Translations under genes and position numbers: made by a program
Assembly (NCBI GenBank): GCA_016927905.1
Contig: JAFGLW010000012.1
Location: 1 to 64,000, forward strand
Direction of reading: 5' to 3'
Source: a candidate division CSSED10-310 bacterium
GTDB taxonomy: Bacteria > CSSED10-310 > JAFGJC01
DNA length: 64,000 nucleotides
Notes under the pieces: model-generated
The model's input: the letters and a program-made list of their open reading frames with translations, nothing else
Told to the model about the DNA's origin: nothing
The model's database searches: none
In this document: positions 29,689-40,922 of the stretch, in pieces
Numbering within the stretch: the stretch's first letter is position 1
How the letters are laid out: the number at the start of each line of letters is the position of its first letter

Positions 29689-30531
29689 ATGGCAAGAATG
29701 GTCCGGATTATCACATGGGGTTTTATTTTTTTGAGCGCCGTTGTGTTCGGAGCCGGACTGGTGACCCTCACCACGACATTCGAAAAGTTTGTGCATCCGG
29801 TCAAGCTGGAGCGGGTTCCGGAGAATTTCGGGATCGATATTCCAATGGAGCAGGTCAAGATAAACTGCCGGAAATTGAAACTGGACGGGCAATACCTTAA
29901 ATTAAACGGATCCCGTTTCGTTGTGCTGTTCGCGCACAGCGGGTGGGGCAATCTGTACGACCACGGCCCGCTTTATGCCGGATTCAAAGACCTGGGACTG
30001 TCGGTTCTGGCTTTTGATTATCAGGGATTTGGATTGTCTGATGACGGGGAATTGACAGAGGAAAACCTGACTGAAAATGCCATGTATGCCTTTCACTGGC
30101 TGAAGACAATGAAGTGGGAACCATCCCGGATCATTTTATATGGGCAGGGATTTGGAGCCACCATTCTGGCCGATGTGGGCAAACAGCGAAACGGGGCGGG
30201 GTGGATCGCGGAAAATGCGATTTCTTCCATCAGCGATCTGGTTGAAGGACGATTCAGGAAAATCGTTCTGGAAGGCCAGTTTGATCTGAATCGGTTCATC
30301 GATGAAACGCCGAGCCCGCATTATTTCCTTCAGGGGAGCGGCGTTTCGGGTTTTCCTTTGGATCCGATCCGGGAAATGGTCAAGCGGGACAGCTCCGGCA
30401 GCCGCCTGTTGATGTTTGAAAGTGAAGATGAGCGCAGTCTGATCGAGTCACATCCGGTGAAATGGCGGGAGGCGGTGGAGGGGTTTTTGGGAGAGCTGGA
30501 AAGCAGGGAACCGCACCTGGGAGAAAATTGA
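29689..30531 (+). CDS. Membrane-anchored alpha/beta hydrolase-fold protein lacking the nucleophile serine
   Basis: 280 residues with one N-terminal membrane segment (about 8-28). The alpha/beta hydrolase fold is seen in LFAHSGWGNLYDHGPLY (oxyanion region), LAFDYQGFGLSD and a nucleophile elbow Y-G-Q-G-F-G-A. The elbow should read G-x-S-x-G; here the serine position (residue 154) is glycine. A possible late acidic residue and histidine are present (F-E-S-E-D-E, E-S-H-P-V-K). It may be a non-catalytic member or use another residue. The adjacent 30583 gene follows on the same strand. Confidence 0.75.
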   Translation: MARMVRIITWGFIFLSAVVFGAGLVTLTTTFEKFVHPVKLERVPENFGIDIPMEQVKINCRKLKLDGQYLKLNGSRFVVLFAHSGWGNLYDHGPLYAGFKDLGLSVLAFDYQGFGLSDDGELTEENLTENAMYAFHWLKTMKWEPSRIILYGQGFGATILADVGKQRNGAGWIAENAISSISDLVEGRFRKIVLEGQFDLNRFIDETPSPHYFLQGSGVSGFPLDPIREMVKRDSSGSRLLMFESEDERSLIESHPVKWREAVEGFLGELESREPHLGEN

Positions 30532-30582
30532 CTTGTGCCGGGAGGACATGAAACATAAAATGGTACCTACGGGAATGGATCA

Positions 30583-31026
30583 GTGACGCAAAGAGATTCA
30601 GTGAAATCGAAAACAGCGTGGATCGTTCTGACCGTGATCATCACCGTCGGGTTGATCTGGATAAATACGTATCGCCGGAGTGTCCGGTATTTCAACGAAG
30701 CCCAGGATTTGATGGCGGACGGCAAGATTCTGGATGCAGTGACCAGCTATGAAATTGCGGCCCATGCATATACGCCCTGGAATACCTATGTGCAAAGATC
30801 GATGGAGCGTCTGTGGGAGATCGGGCAGCGGCTGGAGAAGGAGAAAGAGGATCCGGCATATGCGCTGATAGCGTACCGGAGTCTACGCTCCTCGGTATTT
30901 GCCATCCGGAGCTTCTACATGCCTTACAGGGAATGGATTCCCAGGTGTGACGAGAAAATCCGCCTGCTTGTTCTGAAACAGAAACAACAGATGGCAGCAC
31001 AAGCCGCACCCACTCCGGAAATCTGA
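30583..31026 (+). CDS. Small single-pass membrane protein of unknown function
   Basis: 147 residues from GTG 30583 with GGGAATGGATCA upstream. One membrane segment (about 10-30, V-L-T-V-I-I-T-V-G-L-I-W) is followed by a helical, charged soluble part containing a TPR-like A-x-x-L-M-A-D-G-K-I-L-D-A. It ends Q-A-A-P-T-P-E-I. I do not recognise a family. Its stop is 2 bp from the convergent DUF4388 gene. Confidence 0.6.
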   Translation: MTQRDSVKSKTAWIVLTVIITVGLIWINTYRRSVRYFNEAQDLMADGKILDAVTSYEIAAHAYTPWNTYVQRSMERLWEIGQRLEKEKEDPAYALIAYRSLRSSVFAIRSFYMPYREWIPRCDEKIRLLVLKQKQQMAAQAAPTPEI

Positions 31027-31028
31027 AA

Positions 31029-33218
31029 TTATTTTTTCTTTTTGAATTTTAACTTGCCCAGCCAGGACGAGGACGCTTCGCGGAATTCCGTCAGCAGTTT
31101 CTTCGCTTCGACATTCGTTGGATCCCAAGCCAGTGCCGTCTTGGTATATCGTTCCGCTTCAGACAGGTTTCCCTTTCCGTATTGAATTCGTGCGAGATGG
31201 CAGAAATAAGTCGGGTTTTCCCGATCCAGAACCAGGGCTCTTTTCACATTTTCTTCCGCTTTTTCAAGCCCCGGTTTTCCCTGTTTGTATTGTGCCACGG
31301 ACAACCGGTAATAAAGCAGCGGATTTTTCGCATTGTACTTGATTGCGGAGTCAAAAGACTGGATGGCCTGGGTCAGTTTGTTCTCTTTCAGAAGTTTGGT
31401 GCCCTCCTCCAGCAGGCTTTCCCATCTGGCCTGGGGTTGAGCGGTTTTGCCCGGTTTGGACTCGGCGGATTTCCCGCTCCAGTCCATGCGGGAGACGATC
31501 GGGATCTCCTGCGTCTGCTCGTCGGCTTTCTTTGTCTCCGGCTTCTTGGGTGAATTCGGTTTTTTCAGAAGGTCTTCTTTGATGGACACCACCGGCATGG
31601 GTTTCGGTGTCTGGATCAGAACAGACAGGTCGTCCAGATTCTTTTCGCTCAAGCGCTCGTTCGCCCAGACTTCCTCGTCGTAGCGCTTCCGGGAGATGGG
31701 ATTGGAAAGGACGCTGTAAGCGTGGTTGACGATGCTGAACAATTCCTCCAGCCGATCCTGAACCGGTTTGGGCAATTTCACGGTATGCATGTCGGGATGG
31801 TATCTTTTGGACAGGGACACGAACGCGTCCCGGATCTTTGCCGGGGAAGCCTGCCGGCTGATCCCCAGAATCTGGTAGTTGTTCATTTTCAGGTATTTGC
31901 TGTATATGCGGCTGAGTTCCTTCAAGTCCGGCGGGGTCTTTTCGGAATCTTTTCTGTTGTTTTCCGCCGAGGCTGATTTCCTGAGATACCGGTCGGGAAT
32001 CATATACTCGCCCGTTTTTTCCCGGCTGTCTGCTTCGCCGCGCGCACCGATGATGTCTTTCAGCTGGAGCTTGGGCGTGGGGGTTCGGGTTTGCCGGAAT
32101 GAACGTCCCGGTTGTTTTATTCCCACGGCGCCGATCTTGATCAACATGTATACGATACGCTGGGTGGCTTCTTTTCCCAGGCCCGATATCCGGTAGAGAT
32201 TCTTCATGGAGGTCTGGCCGTTGATCTGGGAGTAGACGAACCATTCCTGGGATTTGAAATGGAGTTTCTGCAGAAGCTTGGCGTCGAAATCGGGCATCAG
32301 ATTCGGCTTGATGTCTTCCGAGGGAAACAGTTTGGTGATGTCCTGCTTGAGCAGCATGTAGCTTTTCTTCAAAAGGGTATCGATTTCGGCGCGGCCGGGG
32401 AAATTCGCTTTCTCGGATTCCAGTATCTGGGTTGCCTGGAGGTATCGCTTCTGTTCCAGGAGAATGGAGGCCTGCCATAATTTCTCCTGCAGGATGACAT
32501 TTTCCGGAGGGATGGCCTCGGTGGATTTGTGAAGCCATTTATCTTCCAGCAGATGGGCCAGGGTGCTGCAGATTTCAAAATCGCTCCGATCGATCCGGGC
32601 GCAGATGTCCGTGACGGGATTGGTGCCGTTGCACATGGTGAGAATGGACTGCTCGAATTCCGAAAGGGTTGAAACCGGTTTGGGTGGCGCCGAGGCCGGT
32701 TTCAACACGGTATCCAGCCGGCCCAGGAGATTGTGGATTCGAAGCCATTCGTTTCGCTTGGCCGCGGAATCGAAAAACAGTTGATGCATCAAGATTGAAA
32801 TGGGAACGACTTCCTGGTCGGGCAGTTCATTCTCATCGAAGACAAACTCCCCTTCCTTCCGGTGAAAAAGACTCTCGATGATGCGTTCGGTCTGTTTCTG
32901 GAGCATGGTTTTGACTTCCGATTCCGTGATGATATTTTTTTCCACGCAGAGCGCTCCGAGCAGTTTGTTTTTTGCTTTGCCTTCTTCAAGGAGATTCAGG
33001 AGTTGTTCCTGGGTTACGTATCCTTCTTTCACGATCAATACGCCGAATCGGTCTTTGTCCAGAGTGGATGAGGCGGAGACGATCATGCCGTCCTTTAAAA
33101 AGATCTTTTTCTGCTCCGATTGACAGGTGACCTTGAGGGTTCCTGTTTTGTTTGAGTCGGCAAGCCATTGAAGGATGTCCGGTATTGACATTGTCTCCAA
33201 GTTGCCAGTCAGTTCCAT
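31029..33218 (-). CDS. DUF4388 (PATAN) - J domain - TPR protein
   Basis: 729 residues. The N-terminal ~100 residues match DUF4388 (MELTGNLETMSIPDILQWL, TGTLKV, F-L-K-D-G-M-I-V-S-A), found in signalling proteins of Deltaproteobacteria and relatives. A further winged-helix-like helical region follows. A J domain lies near 445-515, with H-P-D in KRYHPDM at about 472-474, so it can stimulate an Hsp70. TPR repeats occupy about 630-710. It starts 12 bp after atpC, so it is probably co-transcribed with the ATP synthase operon. Its role there is unknown; assembly or quality control would be a guess. Confidence 0.85.
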   Translation of the reverse strand: MELTGNLETMSIPDILQWLADSNKTGTLKVTCQSEQKKIFLKDGMIVSASSTLDKDRFGVLIVKEGYVTQEQLLNLLEEGKAKNKLLGALCVEKNIITESEVKTMLQKQTERIIESLFHRKEGEFVFDENELPDQEVVPISILMHQLFFDSAAKRNEWLRIHNLLGRLDTVLKPASAPPKPVSTLSEFEQSILTMCNGTNPVTDICARIDRSDFEICSTLAHLLEDKWLHKSTEAIPPENVILQEKLWQASILLEQKRYLQATQILESEKANFPGRAEIDTLLKKSYMLLKQDITKLFPSEDIKPNLMPDFDAKLLQKLHFKSQEWFVYSQINGQTSMKNLYRISGLGKEATQRIVYMLIKIGAVGIKQPGRSFRQTRTPTPKLQLKDIIGARGEADSREKTGEYMIPDRYLRKSASAENNRKDSEKTPPDLKELSRIYSKYLKMNNYQILGISRQASPAKIRDAFVSLSKRYHPDMHTVKLPKPVQDRLEELFSIVNHAYSVLSNPISRKRYDEEVWANERLSEKNLDDLSVLIQTPKPMPVVSIKEDLLKKPNSPKKPETKKADEQTQEIPIVSRMDWSGKSAESKPGKTAQPQARWESLLEEGTKLLKENKLTQAIQSFDSAIKYNAKNPLLYYRLSVAQYKQGKPGLEKAEENVKRALVLDRENPTYFCHLARIQYGKGNLSEAERYTKTALAWDPTNVEAKKLLTEFREASSSWLGKLKFKKKK

Positions 33219-33230
33219 CGCATTGTGTCC

Positions 33231-33662
33231 TCAGTTCTTTCGTCCCGGAAGAATTCCGCAGTTTTGACAGGCGCCGATGCGGTTGAGCGCTCTGAGCAGG
33301 GCGGCATGAGCCCGATCGATATCCCAGTCTCCGGGCAGCGTTCCCCGGATCCGGTCCAGAGCTCTCTGCCTTGCTTTTTCCGCCCGTTCCAAATCAATCG
33401 ATTCAACGTGTTCCGCAACATCCGCCATTACGGTCATGCGGTTGAGGTGTATTTCAAAGTATCCGCCGGACATGGTGAATATTTTTTCCTTCCCTCCCTC
33501 CATGCGGCACGTTATCATACCTGTTCCGGCCAGAGAAACCAAGGGTGCATGCCCGGGCAGAAACCCCATATACCCGTCCCGGGCGGGGACCTGAACCCAG
33601 GAAACATTCCCCGCGAACAGCTTTTTGCCGGGGGTTACGAGCGTGAATTCAATAGCCGGCAT
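33231..33662 (-). CDS. atpC: ATP synthase F1 epsilon subunit
   Basis: 143 residues. It is the central-stalk subunit that couples and regulates the motor. The N-terminal beta sandwich is clear: F-T-L-V-T-P-G-K-K-L-F, V-P-A-R-D-G-Y-M-G-F-L-P-G-H-A-P, and the S-G-G-Y-F-E-I motif. The C-terminal helical hairpin follows, ending in a short Cys-containing tail (A-C-Q-N-C-G). The start ATG lies in TGAGATG right after the atpD stop, so translation is coupled. Confidence 0.93.
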   Translation of the reverse strand: MPAIEFTLVTPGKKLFAGNVSWVQVPARDGYMGFLPGHAPLVSLAGTGMITCRMEGGKEKIFTMSGGYFEIHLNRMTVMADVAEHVESIDLERAEKARQRALDRIRGTLPGDWDIDRAHAALLRALNRIGACQNCGILPGRKN

Positions 33663-33663
33663 C

Positions 33664-35982
<2,319 letters not shown>

Positions 35983-35983
<1 letters not shown>

Positions 35984-37695
35984 CAGGTTCCCGCCGCCTT
36001 CCCGGCAGCGGTCACTTCTTCCGCCGCCTCCGATACGGTCCGGAGGAACCGGGTCTTGAATGTCCGGATCGATTCCTCCAGCGTGGCGATCATTTCATCG
36101 TCGAGAACACCCTTTTCCTTCAATGTCGATGCGAATTCCGGGAAAGTCTCTTTCAGATAAGCCTGAAGCGCCGCTTCGAAAGCCCGTATCTGACGGATGG
36201 GCAGGTCATCCAGAAACCCTTTGGTGGCTGCATAGATGATGGCAATCTGATCTTCCACGGGCAGCGGCTTGTACTGATCCTGTTTCAAAATTTCAGTCAG
36301 TCGTTCTCCCCGGGCCAGCTGTTTCTGGGTTGCCGGATCCAGATCGCTGCCGAACTGGGCAAATGCAGCCAGTTCCCGGTACGATGCCAGGTCCAGGCGG
36401 AGCAGCCCGGCGATTTTTCGGTACATCCTGATCTGGGCGGCGCCGCCGACCCTGGAGACGGAGATTCCGGGATTGACCGCCGGTTTGACGCCCGAATAGA
36501 ACAGATCCTTTTCAAGGTAGATCTGACCATCGGTAATGGAAATCACGTTGGTGGGGATGTAAGCGGAGACATCGCCGGCCTGGGTTTCGATGATGGGCAG
36601 CGCGGTCAGGGATCCACCACTCTCCGGAATATGCCGGATCTCATGGGAATCCCCGGCCGCCTCAAGCGCTTCCTGCAATTCCTTCTTCTCGTCATCGTCC
36701 CGATCCCTGTAGCGTTTTCCATCGAAGCCCTCCCGGACGTCTTCCGGAGCGTCTTTTCTGACGATGATAAAATCATCGGCCAGTTTGACCGCCCGTTCCA
36801 GCAGGCGGGAATGAAGGTAGAAAACATCTCCGGGGAACGCTTCGCGGCCGGGAGGTCGGCGCAGAAGCAATGACAGTTGACGATAAGCCGCCGCATGTTT
36901 GGATAAGTCATCGTAGATCAGCAAAGCGTGTTTTCCCTTGTGCAGGAAAAATTCGCCCATCGCACATCCTGAGAATGGCGCGATATAGAGCATGGGAGCC
37001 GGTTCCGAAGCACAGGCTTGAACGATAATGGTATAATCCATTGAACCGTATTCTTCCAAAACTTTCACCAATCGGGCCACCGTGGATTGTTTCTGCCCGA
37101 CTGCGACATAGATGCATACCACATCGCCGCCTTTTTGGTTGATGATCGTGTCGATGGCAATGGCGGTTTTGCCGGTCTGCCGGTCTCCGATAATCAGTTC
37201 GCGCTGGCCTCTGCCGATGGGAATCATGGCGTCAATGGCTTTCAGTCCCGTCTGGAGCGACTGATGGACCGGTCTCCGGTCCACCACGCCGGGTGCCAGA
37301 TGTTCAATCGGGCGGAATTGCTCGGTTTCAATGGGGGATTTCCCGTCAACCGGCTCCCCAAGAGCATTCACCACCCTGCCGGTCATCTGCTCCCCCACCG
37401 GAACCGACAGGATCCGGTTCGTTCTGCGAACGGTCTGACCCTCCTTGATCTTGAGATAATCCCCCAGAACAACCACTCCGACATTGTCCTCTTCCAGGTT
37501 GAACGCAACGCCGTATACGTTATCGGGGAATTCCAGCAGTTCGTTGTACATGCATTGTTCAAGACCGAAAACCCGGGCGATTCCGTCCCCGGCCTCCACA
37601 ACGATTCCGGTTTCGGCAAACGCCAGTCTGGACTCGAAATTTTCCAGCTGCCGCTTGATGAACTGGGTGATTTCCGCCGCCGAGATCTTGTTCAT
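35983..37695 (-). CDS. atpA: ATP synthase F1 alpha subunit with extra loop
   Basis: 570 residues, about 60 more than E. coli AtpA. It is the non-catalytic nucleotide-binding subunit. Walker A is GDRQTGKT (170-177) and the conserved [20 protein letters not shown] follows at about 361. Between K304-L-A-D-D and this block there is a charged insertion (about 308-358: [20 protein letters not shown] and a helix) of roughly 40 residues. Insertions at this place occur in some other phyla, as far as I recall. The C-terminus also has an Ala/Glu-rich tail. The start is preceded by GGGAGATTCTC. Confidence 0.96.
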
Positions 37696-37706
37696 GAGAA
37701 TCTCCC

Positions 37707-38246
37707 TCAGTAATTCAGCATGTGCCCCTTCAATCGATTCAACTGTGCCGCCAACGTGCCGTCAATCACACGATCTCCCATCCGGATCATGATACCACCC
37801 ATCAGGGAGGGATCTTGGTTCCATTCAATTTCAACCTTTTGCCCGGTGATGCGGTGAAGACGCTCCCGGATCCGATCGCATTCGTCCCGGTCGAGATTTC
37901 GGACCGATGTCACACGGGCGCTGATCAGGCCGGCCTGCCGCCGGCACTCCTTTAGAAAAGCCCGGGCGATTTCAGGCAGAAGTCCCAGTCGCTTTCGCTG
38001 GGCAAGCATCCGAATGAGATTGCCCATCGGCCGGGAAACCTCCAGCGTTTCGATCAGATACCGCGCCACCGCTGCTCCGGATTCCGGGATACTCGATATC
38101 CGGTTCAGCAGGTGGGGCAGTTCGGGACGTTCTTTGAACACTGCGTCGAAATACTGTATTTCGGCATCGGTCTGCTGGCGGGTTTTCAACGTTTCGGCGG
38201 CTTCAATCAGCGCCTTGGCATACCGATGGGCCGGAGAGCTATGCAT
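37707..38246 (-). CDS. atpH: ATP synthase F1 delta subunit
   Basis: 179 residues from ATG 38246 (CGGGAG upstream), which overlaps the end of the b'-b gene by 8 bp; a more upstream TTG/ATG would lie deep in that gene. It is the peripheral-stalk cap on F1. The N-terminal R-Y-A-K-A-L and the C-terminal D-P-S-L-M-G-G-I-x-I-R-x-G and D-G-T-L-A-A-Q-L are conserved. Confidence 0.92.
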   Translation of the reverse strand: MHSSPAHRYAKALIEAAETLKTRQQTDAEIQYFDAVFKERPELPHLLNRISSIPESGAAVARYLIETLEVSRPMGNLIRMLAQRKRLGLLPEIARAFLKECRRQAGLISARVTSVRNLDRDECDRIRERLHRITGQKVEIEWNQDPSLMGGIMIRMGDRVIDGTLAAQLNRLKGHMLNY

Positions 38247-39207
38247 GGAACGATTCTCCCGGTTCCGAAGCCATGGCATCCATCCGGTCCAGGAAATCCG
38301 CGACCAGTTTCCGGTCGGTCTGGAGCGGGATGCCTTCCCGAAGATGTTCCTGTACCTGCTGAATCGTTTCGGATACCGCGGACCGGAGCAGTCCCTGGCG
38401 GGCGTTCAGCTGCTCTCTGCGTTTCAATTGCTCGGATTTTTCCCGGATTTTCCGGGTCTCTTCCCGGATTTCCAGGGCCAGCCGTTCCCGGATTTTCCGG
38501 ATTTCATCTTCACCCTGGCTGACGATTGCTTGTTCCTGATCGGGAATCCGTTCCTTCTCAAAGGCGGCGGCGCGCATCCCATCCAGGGCGGTTTTCAGCC
38601 GGGCGGCGGAGTTCTCGAACTGGTTCCGGATGGAGCGGGTGCGGTTTTTCAAAGCACCGGACAGTGGTTTTCTGAGCAGAAAAACCAAAATGGCCACCAT
38701 GATGACGAAATCAACGGTTCGGGCGACTTCGCTGATCCCCCCGCCGCCGGAAGCCTGGACGGACGTTTCCCATAAAAACAGCCCCAACAGCAGCGGGAGC
38801 AGTTTTTTGAGAACCGATTCGGTCAGGTCACCGAACCGGGTAACAAGATCCACTCTGGTTTGTTCGACGGACCGGTTGATTTCCGCCCGAAACCACTCCA
38901 TTTCGGTTTCCGAATGTTGTTCTTCGTCCTGGATCAGCGCGTTTTTCTTCTTTTCCTGTTCGGCGGCGGCGGACAGGATCTTTTCCCTGACGGATTTCCG
39001 GGTTTGATTCAGCGCATCTTCCGCCTCTGATTGCAGTTCGGCGGCGGATTTTTCCAATTTTTCGGAATCTTCCCGTTCCCCGATCAGCTTCTGCCTGCGC
39101 TTGGCCATGATTCCGAGAACCGGGCGGAAAAGAAGGATATTCAGAACCAGGACCAGTAAGATGAACAGGGCAATTTCCACGAATACGGTGGCGTCGATGT
39201 TAACCAC
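38239..39207 (-). CDS. Fused ATP synthase b'-b peripheral-stalk subunits
   Basis: 322 residues from GTG 39207 (GGAG nine bases upstream); TTG 39231 is an alternative. The first half (to about 130) is a complete b'-type subunit: N-terminal membrane helix (NIDATVFVEIALFILLVLVL), F-R-P-V-L-G and a charged coiled coil. In the same frame a second b subunit follows: a signal-like hydrophobic segment (about 133-149), V-Q-A then S-G-G-G-G, a second membrane helix (about 165-179, V-F-L-L-R-K-P-L) and another coiled coil. No start codon or stop separates them. The extra hydrophobic segment keeps the membrane topology consistent, and V-Q-A looks like a signal peptidase site. The a and c subunit genes are not in this window. 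Confidence 0.88.
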   Translation of the reverse strand: MVNIDATVFVEIALFILLVLVLNILLFRPVLGIMAKRRQKLIGEREDSEKLEKSAAELQSEAEDALNQTRKSVREKILSAAAEQEKKKNALIQDEEQHSETEMEWFRAEINRSVEQTRVDLVTRFGDLTESVLKKLLPLLLGLFLWETSVQASGGGGISEVARTVDFVIMVAILVFLLRKPLSGALKNRTRSIRNQFENSAARLKTALDGMRAAAFEKERIPDQEQAIVSQGEDEIRKIRERLALEIREETRKIREKSEQLKRREQLNARQGLLRSAVSETIQQVQEHLREGIPLQTDRKLVADFLDRMDAMASEPGESFHA

Positions 39208-40060
39208 GACCGGAAGCTCCAAGCAGGTCAAGGATCCGGATCAGGTCATCCTCGGAATAGTATTCCAGTATGATTTTCCCGCCTCCCGAGTTTTGGCGCG
39301 TGACCGATATTTTGGTGGCGAGCATCCGCCGGATGGAATCGACCGCTTCCTGCAGAATGGGATCGACGGGGTTGGCTGAAATTCGGCTGCGTGCGGTTCC
39401 GGCGTTCAACCGGCTGATTTTTTCTTCCAGTGCCCGGACGGACCATCCGTTTTGGACCGACAGTGCCGCGAATTTGAGAACAAGACCGGTTGATTTGAGA
39501 GACAGCAGTACCTTGGCATGACCGGTGCTCAACCGGCCGGAGCGGATCAGATCCTGAACGGGGGCCGGGAGATTGAGCAGGCGGAGCGTATTCGCGATGG
39601 TGGCCCGGTCTCTGGCGATTTCCCTTGCGAGGTCTTCCTGGGTCAGATGCTGTTCCTCCAGCAGAAAGCGGTAGCCGGTTGCCAGTTCGATGGGATTCAA
39701 ATCCTCACGCTGCAGGTTTTCGATCAGAGCCAGCACCGCCGAATCCCGGTCTTTGGTCTTTCTGATCAGCGCGGGAATGGTTTTGAGTCCCGCCAGCCTG
39801 GCTGCTCGCCATCGTCTCTCCCCGGCGACCAATTCAAACGAATTGCCGCCCTTCGGACGGACCACAACCGGGGAGATTACGCCCCTGGCCTTGATCGACT
39901 CGGCCAGCCTCTGCAACGATGCGGCATCGAAATTCCGGCGGGGTTGATGCGGGGAGGATTGAATCCGGTCCAGATCGATGGACTGAACATGTTCGGTCAA
40001 TCCCCGGGATCCTTCCGGAATCAGGGCGCTCAGGCCTTTCCCCAGAGCCTTACGGGTCAC
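39200..40060 (-). CDS. parB: Chromosome partition protein ParB
   Basis: 286 residues from GTG 40060, overlapping the parA end. It is a CTP-dependent clamp loaded at parS. The CTPase motif reads AGERRWRAARLAGL, followed by ENLQREDLNPIE and the helix-turn-helix T-Q-E-D-L-A-R-E-I-A-R-D-R-A-T-I-A-N. The N-terminal K-A-L-G-K-G-L-S-A-L-I is the ParA-stimulating segment. It overlaps the b'-b gene start by 8 bp, so parAB and atp are probably one transcript. Confidence 0.95.
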   Translation of the reverse strand: MTRKALGKGLSALIPEGSRGLTEHVQSIDLDRIQSSPHQPRRNFDAASLQRLAESIKARGVISPVVVRPKGGNSFELVAGERRWRAARLAGLKTIPALIRKTKDRDSAVLALIENLQREDLNPIELATGYRFLLEEQHLTQEDLAREIARDRATIANTLRLLNLPAPVQDLIRSGRLSTGHAKVLLSLKSTGLVLKFAALSVQNGWSVRALEEKISRLNAGTARSRISANPVDPILQEAVDSIRRMLATKISVTRQNSGGGKIILEYYSEDDLIRILDLLGASGRG

Positions 40061-40817
40061 GCCCGATAATCTCCTTCGCCAGATCGCCGTAAGCCTGGGA
40101 TCCCCGGCAGAACCGGTCGTACAAAATGACCGGCAGCCCGTGACTCGGAGCTTCGCTTAAGCGCACATTCCGGGGGATGATCGTCTTGAAAACCCGATCA
40201 CCGAAAAACAGGCGGACTTCGTGAGCCACCTGGTCCGACAGGTTCGTCCTGACATCATGCATGGTCAGCAAGACCCCTTCCAGCTCCAGAACAGGATTGA
40301 GACAGGCTCTGACCAGGTCGATGGTTTCCATCAGGGAGGAAATCCCCTCCATGGCATAATACTCACATTGGACCGGAATAATGACGGAGTCCGCGGCGCC
40401 CAGCGCGTTCACCGTCAAGAGGCTCAGGGATGGCGGGCAGTCGATAATAACGTAATCGTAGTCGTCTTTAAGCGATTCGACTGCACGCTTCAAGATCAGA
40501 TCCCGGTCCGGCGTGGTGACCAGCTCCACTTCAGCGCCGGCGAGTTTTTTGGTTGACGGAGCAACGGATAGTTTCTCCAGAAATCCGTCCGTGAGGATGT
40601 CGGCCAGAGATATGGATCCCAGCAGGACTTCATACAGACTGTGATTGTTCAACCCGCTCCGGTCAATCCCGAATCCGCTCGTCGCGTTTCCCTGGGGATC
40701 CGCATCGATCAGAAGGGTGCGCCGCCCGATCTGTGCAAGGCAGGCGGACAGATTGACGGCCGTTGTGGTTTTGCCAACGCCCCCCTTCTGATTCGCCAAG
40801 GCAATAATCCTGGCCAA
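40050..40817 (-). CDS. parA: Chromosome partition ATPase ParA/Soj
   Basis: 255 residues from TTG 40817 with GGGGAGG six bases upstream; GTG 40823 lies directly against that site and is less likely. Deviant Walker A K-G-G-V-G-K-T-T-T with the N-terminal lysine, the D-A-D-P-Q-G-N-A-T box and Y-V-I-I-D-C-P-P-S are the MinD/ParA hallmarks. It positions origins with ParB. Coding order parA-parB-atp resembles that in Geobacter as I recall it. Confidence 0.95.
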   Translation of the reverse strand: MARIIALANQKGGVGKTTTAVNLSACLAQIGRRTLLIDADPQGNATSGFGIDRSGLNNHSLYEVLLGSISLADILTDGFLEKLSVAPSTKKLAGAEVELVTTPDRDLILKRAVESLKDDYDYVIIDCPPSLSLLTVNALGAADSVIIPVQCEYYAMEGISSLMETIDLVRACLNPVLELEGVLLTMHDVRTNLSDQVAHEVRLFFGDRVFKTIIPRNVRLSEAPSHGLPVILYDRFCRGSQAYGDLAKEIIGRDP

Positions 40818-40866
40818 ACTCACCCTCCCCGTGCAGGAACTGAATCCGAATCCGGATAAAGAAGGA

Positions 40867-40894
40867 ATGGTAGCAAATGATCGATCAGAGTCAA
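40867..40894 (-). promoter_or_regulatory. Likely promoter of the parAB-atp operon
   Basis: On the minus strand TTGACT (40889-40894) and TACCAT (40867-40872) are 16 bp apart, about 50 bp upstream of parA. It is the only upstream region for parA through the DUF4388 gene, since all the internal junctions overlap or are short. Confidence 0.45.
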
Positions 40895-40922
40895 GATTGC
40901 ATCGGTGAAAATATCGTGGTAA

